From Tillandsia leiboldiana (lineage: Eukaryota > Streptophyta > Magnoliopsida > Poales > Bromeliaceae), in NCBI GenBank assembly GCA_029204045.2, contig CM055067.1:21650838-21714837 (forward strand): a stretch of DNA of 64,000 nucleotides. Reading direction: 5' to 3'. A program made the position numbers and the translations under genes. Shown here in pieces: positions 1 to 10,585 of the stretch (position 1 is its first letter; each line of letters opens with the position of its first letter). A model generated the notes under the pieces. The model saw nothing but the letters and a program-made list of their open reading frames with translations, did not search any database and was not told the DNA's origin.

Positions 1-2
1 GC

Positions 3-2135
3 CGGAATTTACCGCTATATTTTTGGGCTGAAGCTGTGAACACTGCAGTCTATGTTATTAATCGAGTTTATTTGCGCCCGGGAACTTTTAATACACCATA
101 TGAACTATGGTTTTGTAGAAAACCGAACATCAAATATTTTCGTATCTTTGGGAGTCGGTGTTACATTTTACGTGACCGCGAAAATCTTAGAAAATTTGAC
201 TCTCGAAGTGACGAAGGGATTTTTATGGGTTATTCTACAAACAGTAGAGCATATCGGGTATTTAACTTAGAATCTAAAACGATTGTAGAATCTATAAATG
301 TTAAAGTAGATGAAGCTTTTCACTTTGCATCTGATAAATCTACCCCTGATATCTCTCTTGATGATGATGTTCCTGCAAATGCATCTTCTCATAACAATTC
401 TTCCGATAATGATGATGCATCTAATGGTTCTTCAAGTTTATCTGATGTGCAGGAATCATCTCATGTACCTCCGAGTACTCCGTTACCTCAAACGTTACGC
501 ATCTCCAAGGATCATCCTGAATCAAACATTATTGGAGACCCACAAGAAGGAGTCAGAACTCGGAGACAGTTGGTTTGTGGATTCGCTTGTTACGTTTCCT
601 TAATCGAACCAAAGAACGTCGATGAAGCTCTTCAGGATGACTACTGGATTAAAGCAATGCAGGAAGAGCTCCATCAGCTTGAACGAAACAAAGTCTGGGA
701 ATTAACGAAGCCTCCGAAGCAACACAATGTGATTGGTACTAAATGGATTTTCAAGAACAAGAAAAATGAGGATGGTACCATCATCAGGAACAAAGCACGT
801 TTAGTTGCTCAAGGCTACTCTCAAATAGAAGGTATAGACTTTGATGAAACTTTCGCCCCTGTAGCTAGACTCGAGTCCATTCGTATCCTATTTGCAATTG
901 CTTGTCATTTTAAGATAAAACTCTTTCAAATGGACGTTAAGAGCGCATTTTTAAATAGGTTTTTAAATGAGGAAGTTTATGCGGCTCAACCGAAAGGTTT
1001 TGTAGACCTTAAACTACCTAACTATGTTTTTCGTTTGAAAAAAGCTCTTTACGGTCTAAAACAAGCACCGCGAGCGTGGTACGAAAGGTTGACGAAGCAC
1101 CTTTTGGAGAAGGGCTATACTCGAGGGGGAGCAGATAGGACTCTCTTTGTGAAGCATTCTCAAGATAACTTCATTGTAGCACAAATCTATGTCGATGACA
1201 TCGTATTTGGTGCAACAAGAGATAATGATGCTTCTAAATTCGCTGAAACCATGGAAAGCGAATTTGAGATGTCCATGATGGGCGAATTGACATATTTTCT
1301 TGGATTGCAAGTGAAACAAAGTGACGATGGCATCCATCTGTGTCAATCCAAGTATGCAATGGAGTTGGTCAAAAAGTTTGGTTTAGAAAATTCTAAAGAT
1401 TTTACGACTCCAATGGGAACTAGCAATAAGGGATTAGGAAGTGAATCTCTCAGTGAGAATGTAGACGAGAAACTTTATCGCAGCATGATTGGAAGTCCAC
1501 TTTACCTCACGGCTAGTCGCCCGGACATATCCTTTAGTGTTGGGATTTGCGCAAGATATCAATCAGCACCAAAGGAGGTTCACCTGAAAGCGGTGAAACG
1601 GATCATCCGGTACATCAAAGGAACCATAAATTTCGGAATTTGGTATCCTATGGGAACAAGTCTAGATATTGTGGGATACTCAGATGCCGATTGGGCAGGA
1701 TCAGTGGATGATCGGAAGAGTACGAGTGGTGCATGTTTTTATCTTGGCCATTGCCTTGTTGCGTGGCATAGTAAAAAGCAAAACTGCAGTGCACTCTCAA
1801 CTGCCGAAGCGGAATATATCTCAGCGGGTAGTTGTTCAACCCAACTCATTTGGATGAAGAGTGTGTTGAGCGACTTCCGAATTTCAGCAACTTCGGTAAC
1901 GATTCTCTGTGACAACACCAGTGCTATAAACATTTCCAAAAACCCTGTGTTGCACTCTAGAACAAAACACATTGAACTTAGATATCATTTTCTTAGAGAG
2001 CTAGTTGAATCAAATATTCTTCAACTTTCATATATTTCAACTGAAGATCAATTAGCTGACATTTTAACAAAACCTTTGGATCAAAAACGTTTTATTCATT
2101 TGCGAAAGGCAATTGGTATGCTTTCCTTGAAATAA
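3..2135 (+). CDS. pol: Ty1/copia pol, C-terminal part (integrase end, reverse transcriptase, RNase H)
   Basis: This frame is open from base 3, so the true start lies left of the window; the GTG at 36 is only a convenient in-frame codon. The first residues match the end of copia integrase (YFWAEAVNTAVYVINRV). Reverse transcriptase follows, with the catalytic YVDDIVFG motif around residue 385. RNase H carries SDADWAGS near residue 547 and STAEAEY near 585. The frame ends with TAA at 2133-2135 and has no internal stop or frameshift, unlike the gypsy pol genes in this window. The enzyme would copy the element RNA into DNA inside virus-like particles. Sirevirus assignment comes from the integrase-to-RT spacer type and the downstream context. 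Whether the whole element is active cannot be judged. Confidence 0.92.
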   Translation, partial: RNLPLYFWAEAVNTAVYVINRVYLRPGTFNTPYELWFCRKPNIKYFRIFGSRCYILRDRENLRKFDSRSDEGIFMGYSTNSRAYRVFNLESKTIVESINVKVDEAFHFASDKSTPDISLDDDVPANASSHNNSSDNDDASNGSSSLSDVQESSHVPPSTPLPQTLRISKDHPESNIIGDPQEGVRTRRQLVCGFACYVSLIEPKNVDEALQDDYWIKAMQEELHQLERNKVWELTKPPKQHNVIGTKWIFKNKKNEDGTIIRNKARLVAQGYSQIEGIDFDETFAPVARLESIRILFAIACHFKIKLFQMDVKSAFLNRFLNEEVYAAQPKGFVDLKLPNYVFRLKKALYGLKQAPRAWYERLTKHLLEKGYTRGGADRTLFVKHSQDNFIVAQIYVDDIVFGATRDNDASKFAETMESEFEMSMMGELTYFLGLQVKQSDDGIHLCQSKYAMELVKKFGLENSKDFTTPMGTSNKGLGSESLSENVDEKLYRSMIGSPLYLTASRPDISFSVGICARYQSAPKEVHLKAVKRIIRYIKGTINFGIWYPMGTSLDIVGYSDADWAGSVDDRKSTSGACFYLGHCLVAWHSKKQNCSALSTAEAEYISAGSCSTQLIWMKSVLSDFRISATSVTILCDNTSAINISKNPVLHSRTKHIELRYHFLRELVESNILQLSYISTEDQLADILTKPLDQKRFIHLRKAIGMLSLK

Positions 2136-2759
2136 TCTCTTTTTGATACCAATCCTTAGGTTAGGTTTTGTTTTTGTGTTTTTGTTCTTTACCTACGCTT
2201 GTACATAGAACATTAATTGAGCATTAGTTATATTGACTTTAACTGCATCCTTTTATATGTTTAGAAATTTATTATGCTTTTGATATCATAATAATTCATT
2301 TGATGCAATGATCATTTATGTCAATTAAATCATCTTTGTTTTGATCAAAGTCAATTTCTCTCTCAATGATCTCTTGGTATAGTTATTATCTTATTTGACT
2401 ATTTAGTCGAGTATGAATGCGAGATCAATTTTTGGTTGAATACCTTATATCTTAAATAATTGATAGCCAATTGAGGGGGAGTCAAAGAAATGTAATATGC
2501 TCAAAAGATGTGGAAAGAGTTACATCCCATGAGGAGTGTGAAAACTACCACCACATGGAGGAAAGAGCTACCACCTTGATCGTCCGAGTACTGTGTGCAG
2601 CTACCACATGTATACCAAGCAAGGTTTTTCAAGTTTGATTAAATAAAATGCATATTGAAATACATGACTCTGTCAAATTTCAAGGTTGGTATAAGGTGGG
2701 GATTTTTAATGAAAGATGCTCAAAGAGTCACTCCTTACAATAAATTGACTAGATATATT
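2136..2759 (+). other. 3' non-coding part of S1 with a first polypurine-like tract
   Basis: No convincing reading frame is present. A purine run GAGGGGGAG lies at 2473-2481; two similar runs occur later in S1 (30523-30538 and 31081-31092). Multiple polypurine tracts downstream of pol are a reported trait of Sireviruses. The last five bases, tatat, are the target duplication of element A and recur at 26975-26979. Confidence 0.55.
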
Positions 2760-3339
2760 GTAAGACCTGGCTTTTTCGTGACCCTTCCCGTTATCCCTTT
2801 TCTTACGACTGTCCGACTGTGGGACAATTTTTGGTGTTTTTCCGGAAAGTCCGTCGGGGCTCGCGGACATTTTTAGGCGGAAGGGCTCGCGAAACGGAGA
2901 ACGGGGACGCGATCAGTTTCAGATTCCGACTCCCGGTTCTCCCAGAATAAAATTTTGAAGTTCGGACCCCTTTAAGGCGCCCCGGGATCCGTGCGAACGA
3001 TCGGCACGTTTCTCGGGGTAATTCTAGCCGCCGGATCTGTTCCTAATATTTCTCTTTTATTCCTTTGAGAACCTAGGGTTTTAGGTTTTCCCTCTTAGGT
3101 TCCTTCGTTCTGCGGCTAGGGTTTTTAAGAGACACTACGAGAGGAAAAAGAAAAAAAAAAAACGGGACCCAACCTTTTTCGCTCTTGTTACGACCGACGG
3201 CGGGGCTTTCGGGAGAAGGACGGAGGTTTCTTGCTCGTGGGATCAACCGGGCAACGCTAGGACGATCCTCTCCTTCTATTTTTCCGGCGGATCGAAGGTG
3301 AGTTTTTCCTTTAGGTTTTAGTTTGGCGTTTCGGGGTGG

Positions 3340-4080
3340 AGTTTTCGCGGGGAGGGCCGCCGCCGCCGCCGGGCCGGCCGGCCGCGGGCGGGGCGCCGCG
3401 CGGTAGGGACGTCGCGCGGGCACCACCCGCAGGCGGGCACCACGCGGGCACATGCCGCGCGGGCCGCCTGCGGATGGGGCAGCGCGCGGCAGGCGCGCCG
3501 CGCGGGCACCGCCCGCAGGCGAGCACCGCGCGGGGCTTGGCCGCCCGCAGGTGGGGCGCCCGCGCGGGCTAGGGCCGCGCGGGGTCGCCCCCGCACCGCG
3601 GGCAACGCACCCGCGCGGCGCTTGGCTGCGCGGGGCCGCCCGCAGGAGGGGCGCCCGCGCGGGCTGGTGCCGCGCGGGGTCGCCCCGCACCGCGGGCAGC
3701 GCACCCGCACGGCGCTTGGCCGCGCGGGGCCGCCCGCAGGTGGGGCGCCCGCGCGGGCTAGGGCCGCGCGGGGTCGCCCCCGCACCGCGGGCAACGCACC
3801 CGCGCGGCGCTTGGCCGCGCGGGGCCGCCCGCAGGAGGGGCGCCCGCGCCGGCTGGTGCCGCGCGGGGTCGCCCCGCACCGCGGGCAGCGCACCCGTGCG
3901 GCGCCTGGCCGCGCGGGCTGGTGCCGCGCGGGGTCGCCCCGCACCGCGGGCAGCGCACCCGCGCGGCGCTTGGCCGCGCGGGGCCGCCGCAGGTGGGTCG
4001 CCCGCGCGGGCTGGTGCCGCGCGGGGCTGTGCCTAGGCGGAGTGTGCGCCGCACGGGCCGGTGCCGTGCGGGGAACTCCG
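3340..4080 (+). repeat. GC-rich tandem array in LTR A
   Basis: Near-identical units of roughly 95-100 bp repeat, built from blocks such as GGGGCCGCCCGCAGG and CGCACCGCGGGCA. The array is extremely CpG-rich. All frames stay open on both strands because stop codons are excluded by composition, so the long ORFs here are not genes. The same array is in the 3' LTR (13250-13797 and 25054-25375) with a different number and order of units. Confidence 0.85.
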
Positions 4081-4257
4081 CCGCACGTTGTTGGGAGTCG
4101 GTGTGAGTTTCGGACCCCTTAGTCTTGACTTGCCCATGTTCCTTCAGGAGTGCAGGACGTTGTTGGCGACTGACGCACGATCACGGACGTGCCGAACACC
4201 GGACGACACACACAAGGTGGGTACTTTCGCCAAGGTTAATTGGGTAAGGGCGGACAT

Positions 4258-4500
4258 GAGCAAAGGTGTTTTCTCGTTAAGTTAATTCTCGTGAGCAATG
4301 GTGTTTTCTCGTTAAGTTAATTCTCATGAGCAAAGGTGTTTTCTCGTTAAGTTAATTCTCATGAGCAAAGGTGTTTTCTCGTTAAGTTAATTCTCATGAG
4401 CAAAGGTGTTTTCTTTTTAAGTTAATTCTCATGAGCAAAGGTGTTTTCTCATTAAGTTATTCTTCGTGAGCAAAGGTGTTTTCCCTTCTAGTTATCCTTA
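4258..4500 (+). repeat. 35-bp tandem repeat, about 7 copies, LTR A
   Basis: Units begin GAGCAAAGGTGTTTTCTCG and continue TTAAGTTAATTCTCAT, with a 35-bp period (for example 4258 and 4293). The same array lies at 25542-25785 in the 3' LTR with small unit differences. Confidence 0.85.
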
Positions 4501-4566
4501 TGAGCAATGCTGACCCCGATTTTTACTTCATTCGATTTATCATCTGAGGCTCAAGTTCTGCTACAC

Positions 4567-4634
4567 GCACACCAGCGGTTTGGCCACCGCAAGGGTGTGC
4601 TTTTCCCGAAAAGTGGTACGTTGACCCGTGTACC
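4567..4634 (+). promoter_or_regulatory. Conserved palindromic cassette of the A/E/H LTRs (copy in A 5' LTR)
   Basis: The cassette has an outer stem GCACACC/GGTGTGC around an inner CGGT-TTGGCC-ACCG stem, then a near-palindrome CTTTTCCCGAAAAG and a GGTAC...GTACC pair. Copies lie at 25852-25919 (A 3' LTR), 51088-51155 and 57882-57950 (E) and, reversed, 63459-63525 (H). In E the outer stem is GCACCC/GGGTGC, changed on both sides. Function is unknown; promoter element or RNA structure are both possible. Confidence 0.6.
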
Positions 4635-5520
4635 CCACGCGACGGTGGCGTTAGGAATGGGGGCCCTCATGGGTGGAGGGTGTGAGCGGTGACGCCGAGG
4701 CTGGTGCTCGGCGGCCGAGGCAGGTGCTCGGCAGAGAGGGGGCACCGGGGTAGGGGCCCGGTGCGGTGTCCGGGGAGGGTGCCCGGTTTATGTTTGGTGC
4801 AGGTCATGATCGTTGTTGACGGTGTATGAGGGGTGACGGTTGCTCTGGTTACAGTGGTTTGCTTTATTTTAGCTTTCTTGCTCATTATGTTTATTCTAGT
4901 CACTGACTTCCCACTCCGTGACAGGTTCGTCCAGGGGCGAGTGCTAGGGCACCGGTGAGGCCGCGAGAGTGCTGTTCTGGCTTTTAGTGACTTCAGATAC
5001 AGTGACTTTCCTTTCCCTTTTCTTTTATTACTCATGCTAGCTAGTTGTGGATTGCGACACCCCCGTAGGGTCGAAGTGGATGTTGCCTTTTCCCTTTTTG
5101 AATAAACGAATGATTGTTGCATTCTTTCTTACTTGGCCGTTTTAAACAATGAAAAGCAAAGAAAACCGTTTGCGAAAACTACTTTTAAAACGTGGGTGTC
5201 GTGTGGGCACCGAATTTTACAAACCTTGTGGGATTTATGTGTTTGCGAACTGTTTTCACAAAGTTCGGCATCGGGTGGGTGCCGTTTTCAAACCCCTGTG
5301 GATTTATGTGGCTTTCAAACGGTCTTTCATAAAACGATGGCATCGTGTGGATGCCGTTTTCAAAACCTTGTGATTATTTATCCTTTCAAAACATCGGCCT
5401 CTATGTTCTAAGTGAATATTAGAATATCATGTGAGTTGTTTGGTTGTATGTGAACGAGACCCCAACTGATGTGGTTAGAGATTGTATGTGCTACGCCTTG
5501 TGAGACATTTTGTATTTGAG

Positions 5521-5580
5521 ACGCCGTGCATATACAAAGGAGACTCTGCCCGTTTGCAGAGTGAATTTGTGTATGCGGCG
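5521..5580 (+). other. About 60-nt conserved hairpin near LTR 3' end (A 5' copy)
   Basis: The arms GCATATACAAA and TTTGTGTATGC pair, extended outward by CGCC/GGCG and inward by ACTCTGC/GCAGAGT. Copies are at 26806-26865 (A 3'), 52027-52086 and 58821-58880 (E) and, reversed, 62624-62683 (H). Base changes in one arm are often matched in the other (see findings). Confidence 0.7.
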
Positions 5581-5637
5581 GGTCTGGACACGCACCGGGG
5601 AGCGTTGGTTTACAAAAAAAAAAATTATGGCTGAATT

Positions 5638-5656
5638 AGGAGCCTCGGTGGCTCCT
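5638..5656 (+). other. Terminal LTR hairpin, A 5' copy
   Basis: AGGAGCC-TCGGT-GGCTCCT is a perfect 7-bp stem about 33 bp before the LTR end and 42 bp before the primer-binding site. The 3' LTR copy is at 26923-26941. Unrelated stems occupy the equivalent place in E, B, C, D, F and G. Confidence 0.65.
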
Positions 5657-5697
5657 CTTCCGCGCGATTCGAACCCCCAGGGCGTGACAGATTAAGA

Positions 5698-5708
5698 TGG
5701 TATCAGAG
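5698..5708 (+). other. Primer-binding site of A (tRNA-iMet)
   Basis: TGGTATCAGAG matches the complement of the 3' end of plant initiator tRNA-Met and starts 8 bases after the LTR end. It is followed by AG rather than CC, so the match is shorter than in B, D and Cassandra. Confidence 0.85.
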
Positions 5709-5959
5709 AGGTAAACTTTAACCACAACAGTCGGGGCCTAACATCCACGGGGCGCAATACTCTGGCTACTGATTAATAAAGTGAACACGGGATAAATAAA
5801 TAGAACACGAGTGTGCGTGGGAGAGGGTAGAGATTGAGTAGAACCCTATTGGGAGCCAGGTTACCTTGTCAGCTTAAGTCTCTTTGTTTTGTGACGATCG
5901 GTATGTTTTCATTACGTACGCAGATAGCAATCCGGCTCAGCGAGAAACGACCGACGGAA

Positions 5960-6991
5960 ATGGACGCCGCAGCCGGAGCGAACCGCTTGCTGCGCAACCA
6001 GCTGCGCGATGTGGCAGGGCAGCTGCTGACTCTCACGGAGCGTCTGTGCATGCTGACGCGGGAGCTTGAGAGTGTCGACCACTTCCAGCACGGCACATGG
6101 GACGGTACCCCTCGCGGGATGCCACCAGCGGGTTTTCCCACCTATCATGACCCAGTCAACTTGGCCATGCATGCGGAGCAAGAGTACGCCCGGCAGGGAT
6201 GCCCCTACCCTGACCCGNNNNNNNNNNNNNNNNNNNNNNNNNNNNNNNNNNNNNNNNNNNNNNNNNNNNNNNNNNNNNNNNNNNNNNNNNNNNNNNNNNN
6301 NNNNNNNNNNNNNNNNNGCGGAGGACCCCTATCTGACGAGCCGAGCGACCAAACGCCCGAAGGTAGGACCGAAGTCTGGGCAAACGAAGAAGGAGGAGCC
6401 CGACCCATTGAAGCCGTGCATCATTTGCGGTGGTGCACATCGAATGATGGGCTGCCCCTGGCGGGATGATCACTGTTTCCGGTGTGGTAAACCGGGTCAC
6501 ACGCGTTACACGTGCCCCCAGAAGCCAGCTGTCACTAGGCCCCCTGCGCCGGGACCTGTCGAAGCAGAGAAAGCTGCCACCCCCGCCCTGCAGGGGAGCC
6601 CCAATCCAAAGAACCGGGCGAACCAACGCCCGGAGAAAGCAAGGAAGGGTGGGCAGGTGCCAACAGGAACCCCAGAATCGCTGCAAGGGCCCTGCGTCAT
6701 CTGCGGAAAGGCGCATCGAGTGACAAACTGCCTTTGGAGGTACTCCCACTGCAATGGTTGCGACAAACCAGATCACACCCGCGCTTCGTGTCCTCAAGAA
6801 CAGGCCGCTACAGCCGCAACGCCACAACCGGAAGGACGAGAGGATACCGCAGCTCCCGACCCACTGAGGGACCAACCCGACGGCTCGCGGTTGGCGGACT
6901 CGTACGATACCAGGACCCTGCCCTACCATGCAGTGCGGCGCTGGCCCAGGGGTTGTGGGCGGACTACCCCAGCCGCCCCAGCAGATGACGC
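5960..6991 (+). pseudogene. gag: gag of element A, broken by gap and by solo LTR F
   Basis: An ATG at 5960 opens a Gag-like frame starting MDAAAGANRLL. It runs into the 100-N gap at 6218. After the gap, the frame carrying the nucleic-acid-binding part is a different one, which only shows that the N count is not the true gap size. This part has two 33-codon zinc-knuckle modules, 6417-6515 and 6693-6791. Each holds a CX2CX3HX4C knuckle followed by a CX2CX4HX4C knuckle, for example CFRCGKPGHTRYTC and CNGCDKPDHTRASC. Gag would form the particle and bind RNA. The gene is cut at 6991 by solo LTR F. The Gag core domain is not visible and may lie in the gap. Confidence 0.75.
6218..6317. other. Assembly gap, 100 N
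   Basis: Exactly 100 undetermined bases lie inside gag of element A. The round number and the frame mismatch across it indicate a placeholder of unknown real length. Confidence 0.98.
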
Positions 6992-9921
6992 TGTCACGCC
7001 CCGGCGTCGAAACTGCGACCCGGGCTCGCCAACAGATCCGCCGCCCATACGGGAAGCCCCGTATAGACGAAGCGACTAACCTGCAAAAGATCAACTATAC
7101 TATACAGATATCAGAGCTGAAAGTAAACTCCTAGAAAAGAGAAAATATATACAACACAAAGCCCTCACCAAAGCACATAAGTCTCTCAAGCAGTAAAATA
7201 AAAGTACAACTCTATACCTCACTACAAGATCTCTCAACAAGAACTCACAAAAGTAAGGGGTACATCTACTCTCAGGACGATGACTGGTAGGGAACTATCT
7301 CGCGACTCCCTTACCTCGATCAGAAGAAGCAGCAACAGGAGCAACAGGAGCAGGAGTAGAAGACCCTGTGGGAAAAGACACCACGACGGGTGTGAGAACT
7401 ACGTCCCAAGTAGTTCTCAGTGGGTGCCGCCAACAAGCCCGACGGTCTGCCCACTAAGTCTACTAGAGGCATAAAGTAACAATATAAAACTGAAATGAAA
7501 GGGCTGGAAAAGTAACTCTACAGCTACTATGCCTCTATCTAGATGCTCAAGAAAATGAAACAGATGAAACATGATGCATCTACTAATACACACAGTACTC
7601 ACCAAATCTAAACTGACTGCCGCAAAGGGTCCAGTCAAACCTGCGCCCACCTACTGCCGCACATCCTCAACAGGACAGGTCTACCGTAGAGTGTCCGTGA
7701 CTGCCAAAACTGGCCCAGCCAGAGGGACTGCGTCGACAAGTCGCGATAGCAAGTAATAGGCCCAACTCCGGAGTGGCACTCGAGGGGCGCGACCCCAATG
7801 AGGAAAGTATCAGCGCATCTCTGTCGAGCTCGAATATGGCTCATGCAGGCTAAAGTCCAAACCACGATCACAAGATCGACTAACAACACCAACGCTCACA
7901 CACAGGCTGGAAAACCACACAGCCGGGGGCCACCGTCCACCAGACGGCTCCCACAACATAACACTAAACTCACAGGAAAGACCGACACCATAAGGGTTTG
8001 GAAACCCGATAGACCGGTGCTAAGAACCCTATCAAACAAGAACAGACTCTAGGCTCCGCCTATCAAAGTTCCCGACCCCCTTATAGTTCGGGAAAGCAAA
8101 ACCTCGGTACGACACGCCGGAAGCACCGACAGGGCCCGAAAGTCCCGGGAGACCTACACCTACAACCCTATCAAACAAGAACAGGTTCCAGGCTCGGCCC
8201 CCGTGGCTTTCGTCCCGACAAGGAACGGCCCCTAGAACCCAGATCACTCGAGTCCTTTCGAGTGGGGAGATTTACAAGAAAAAGGTGACATTTGTTATTG
8301 AAAATCATTTGATCTAGAAGAAATCCATATTTAATGATTTTAGTTCTCTTTAGAAAACAGTTAGAAAAATAAGTGTTGTACCCAAGCCCCGAAGGGCTGA
8401 TGCCTTTGTCCAATCAAACAAGAACAGACTCCAGCGGCCCTTCGATGCTTGGAAGAAAACATTGGTAAACTAAAAATCATGTGTATGTCGAAAAGGGTCC
8501 TGGGTTCTAGGTCCGGCGATCACTAGAAAACTACCGCCACTAACATAGTGGCGACAACCCAAACAGGGGAAAACCAGATCTCCCGGGTCCACCGTTTACC
8601 CCAAACGGTTCCCGGTACAGACAAGCGAACCACTGCATCTACCAGACTCCACTCTGCTCCCAAGCACGAGTGCAAATGCATCCCACACTAAAAGAAGTCC
8701 CGACAGCTCGGCCCACTACCCGGGCGAGGATAACACTAAGTCCAGGAATGAAACATAAAGTGTGGATGTCTAAACATAAATAACCCTAGCCCAAGTGAGG
8801 GTTTTCTACTGGTCTGGTTACACATGCAACATATGACGGGGGTGCTAGGTCAGGTTCCAACATAACAATTATTTAACATGATAGTAGGAAGCAAGAGATC
8901 ACAAGATCGACAGATAAAACAAGGAACAACAATTCCTTCACTCTAGCATGCTACCCAAATCCAATCACTATCATGCATGATTCTATATCAATAGAATTAG
9001 AGCACAGTCCATAGATCTTGAAAGCAAGCCACCCACCTGAAACGCTAACTGTCCGGAGTCGTACAACTGAGAAAACCAGGAAAATAACAGCTCTATGTCC
9101 AACAGGTTCAGCACAGTCCACAATCCCTCCTGGGTACAATACAAAGTCCACAAATACACATCAATTCCAAAACTGCCCATAAAAATATACACAGAATTTC
9201 AGTCCCAAAGATGTCCCTTTTTCACCTGCTAAAAATGCCCAGAAAATTCCCAGAAAAATATCACAGCGATCCTCACGTCGATATCTTCGAAACGGCACCC
9301 TACACGCCCAAATCGGAGTTCCAAAGGTCAAGATACAAATTCGGCAAGGTGGTGTACTCGAAAGATTTCTGCACCAAAACTGTAGCACTGAATACAGGAA
9401 AAGCGGGATTTTCACCTCCAATAGAAACTCTGGAAAAATCCAAGAAAAATACGAGCTTGTTCCTTGTGATCTGTAGATGAAAAACTTGTATAAGCACGCC
9501 TCAATCCGACGCTCGTACGCAAGGATACAGCCAAAACACTCTACTCTGCCACAGAAATCCACACAGAAAAAGGGGTCACTGTGTTGCCTCGGGATCCGTG
9601 CCAAAACCTCGAAACGGGAAGGTGCAATCAAAACGAAAGATGAAGCCCCACCTCTTAGGAGTCTGTTGGCGCAAGAATCACAAAAAAGGATCTCGGGGTA
9701 GACCAGGGGAGCTAAAACACTGCTGCTGCGCCGAAGAAGAACACAGGAACCACCACGTCGCGCCGCGCCGTAAAATAGAGAACCTCGGGATTCGAGCCTC
9801 CAAAAATTCTTAAACTCCGTAGGAAGATCAAGAATTAAGAGAGGAAAAATTCATCAATAGGAAGCTCGGGGAGATCTTGCACAGACTGAGAGGAAAAGGG
9901 CTGCAAAGAGGGCTCGGGCTG

Positions 9922-9933
9922 CCTATTTATAGG
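9922..9933 (-). promoter_or_regulatory. TATA box of LTR F
   Basis: CCTATAAATAGG on the minus strand, the same sequence as the TATA of LTR D and G, lies downstream of the CCAAT/G-box array in transcription order. Confidence 0.65.
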
Positions 9934-10466
9934 CCCAAAGAAACAATTCAGATAATACCGAAATTGTCCCAAGATTCGGGCGGCTACAGTGCGGCCCAGC
10001 CCGGGATTCGGGCGGCTACAGTGCGGCCCAGCCCGGTTTTGGGCGCGCACAGTACGGCCCGGCCCGGCCGGTTTCGGGCGCGCACAGTGCGGCCCGGCCC
10101 GGCCCAGCCCGCACACGGGATCCAGCCGGACGCCTGCTTGGTCCGACCCGCGCCGGCGCCCGACACGTGTCCCCCGAACACGCCGCAGCCGTGCAAGCCG
10201 CCGCGGGGAGCGCCACGTGTCCCTACCCGCGTCAACGCGGTAGGTGGCGCCCGCGAATCAGCGGGCGCCACGTGGCACTGCCCACGTCGCCCCTCACCTG
10301 CCCGCGGTACGGCACCTGCCCGCGGTACGGCGCCTGTCCCCGACACCTGCCCCGCGCGGTGCGTGGACCGCGCGCGCATGCGCCCGCCAACCGGGTGCTG
10401 CCACGTGGCGCGCCCCCAGTCCACGCCTCCCCGCGCACTCCCGCAGACCGAGCGCACCTGAGCCGC

Positions 10467-10585
10467 CCAATCAGGCGCGGCCACGTGGACACCTGCCGGT
10501 CCACGCGCCTCGCGGTGCACCCCGGCCCAAACCCCTGCGCTCCGTGGACCCAGCTGCGTGCGCCGGCCAATCAGGGCCTGCCACG
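10467..10585 (-). promoter_or_regulatory. Two exact ERSE-like composites in LTR F
   Basis: CCAAT-N9-CCACG occurs exactly at 10467-10485 and 10567-10585 on the + strand, each CCACG extending to a CCACGTGG G-box. Degenerate copies with one mismatch in CCAAT lie near 10387 and 10266. In transcription order the composite reads CGTGG-N9-ATTGG, the same orientation as in LTR D. This is the spacing of the ER-stress response element bound by NF-Y together with bZIP factors. Confidence 0.6.

Larger units (their letters stand above)
2760..5689 (+). repeat. 5' LTR of element A
   Basis: The LTR runs from TGTAAGACC to CGTGACA, 2930 bp, directly before the primer-binding site. In order it holds a poly-A-containing leader (3140-3160), a consensus splice donor GAAG/GTGAGT (after 3297), a very GC-rich tandem array (3340-4080), a 35-bp tandem array (4258-4500), a structured cassette (4567-4634), a splice-acceptor-like GTGACAG (to 4924), a long hairpin (5521-5580) and a short terminal hairpin (5638-5656). 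No clear TATA box was seen. Confidence 0.92.

Noticed and set aside
3073..4122. Large overlapping ORFs rich in Arg, Ala, Gly and Pro on both strands (also 13041-13967 and 24922-25570)
   Set aside because: They lie in CpG-dense tandem arrays where stop codons are excluded by composition; all six frames are open and the peptides are repeat translations.
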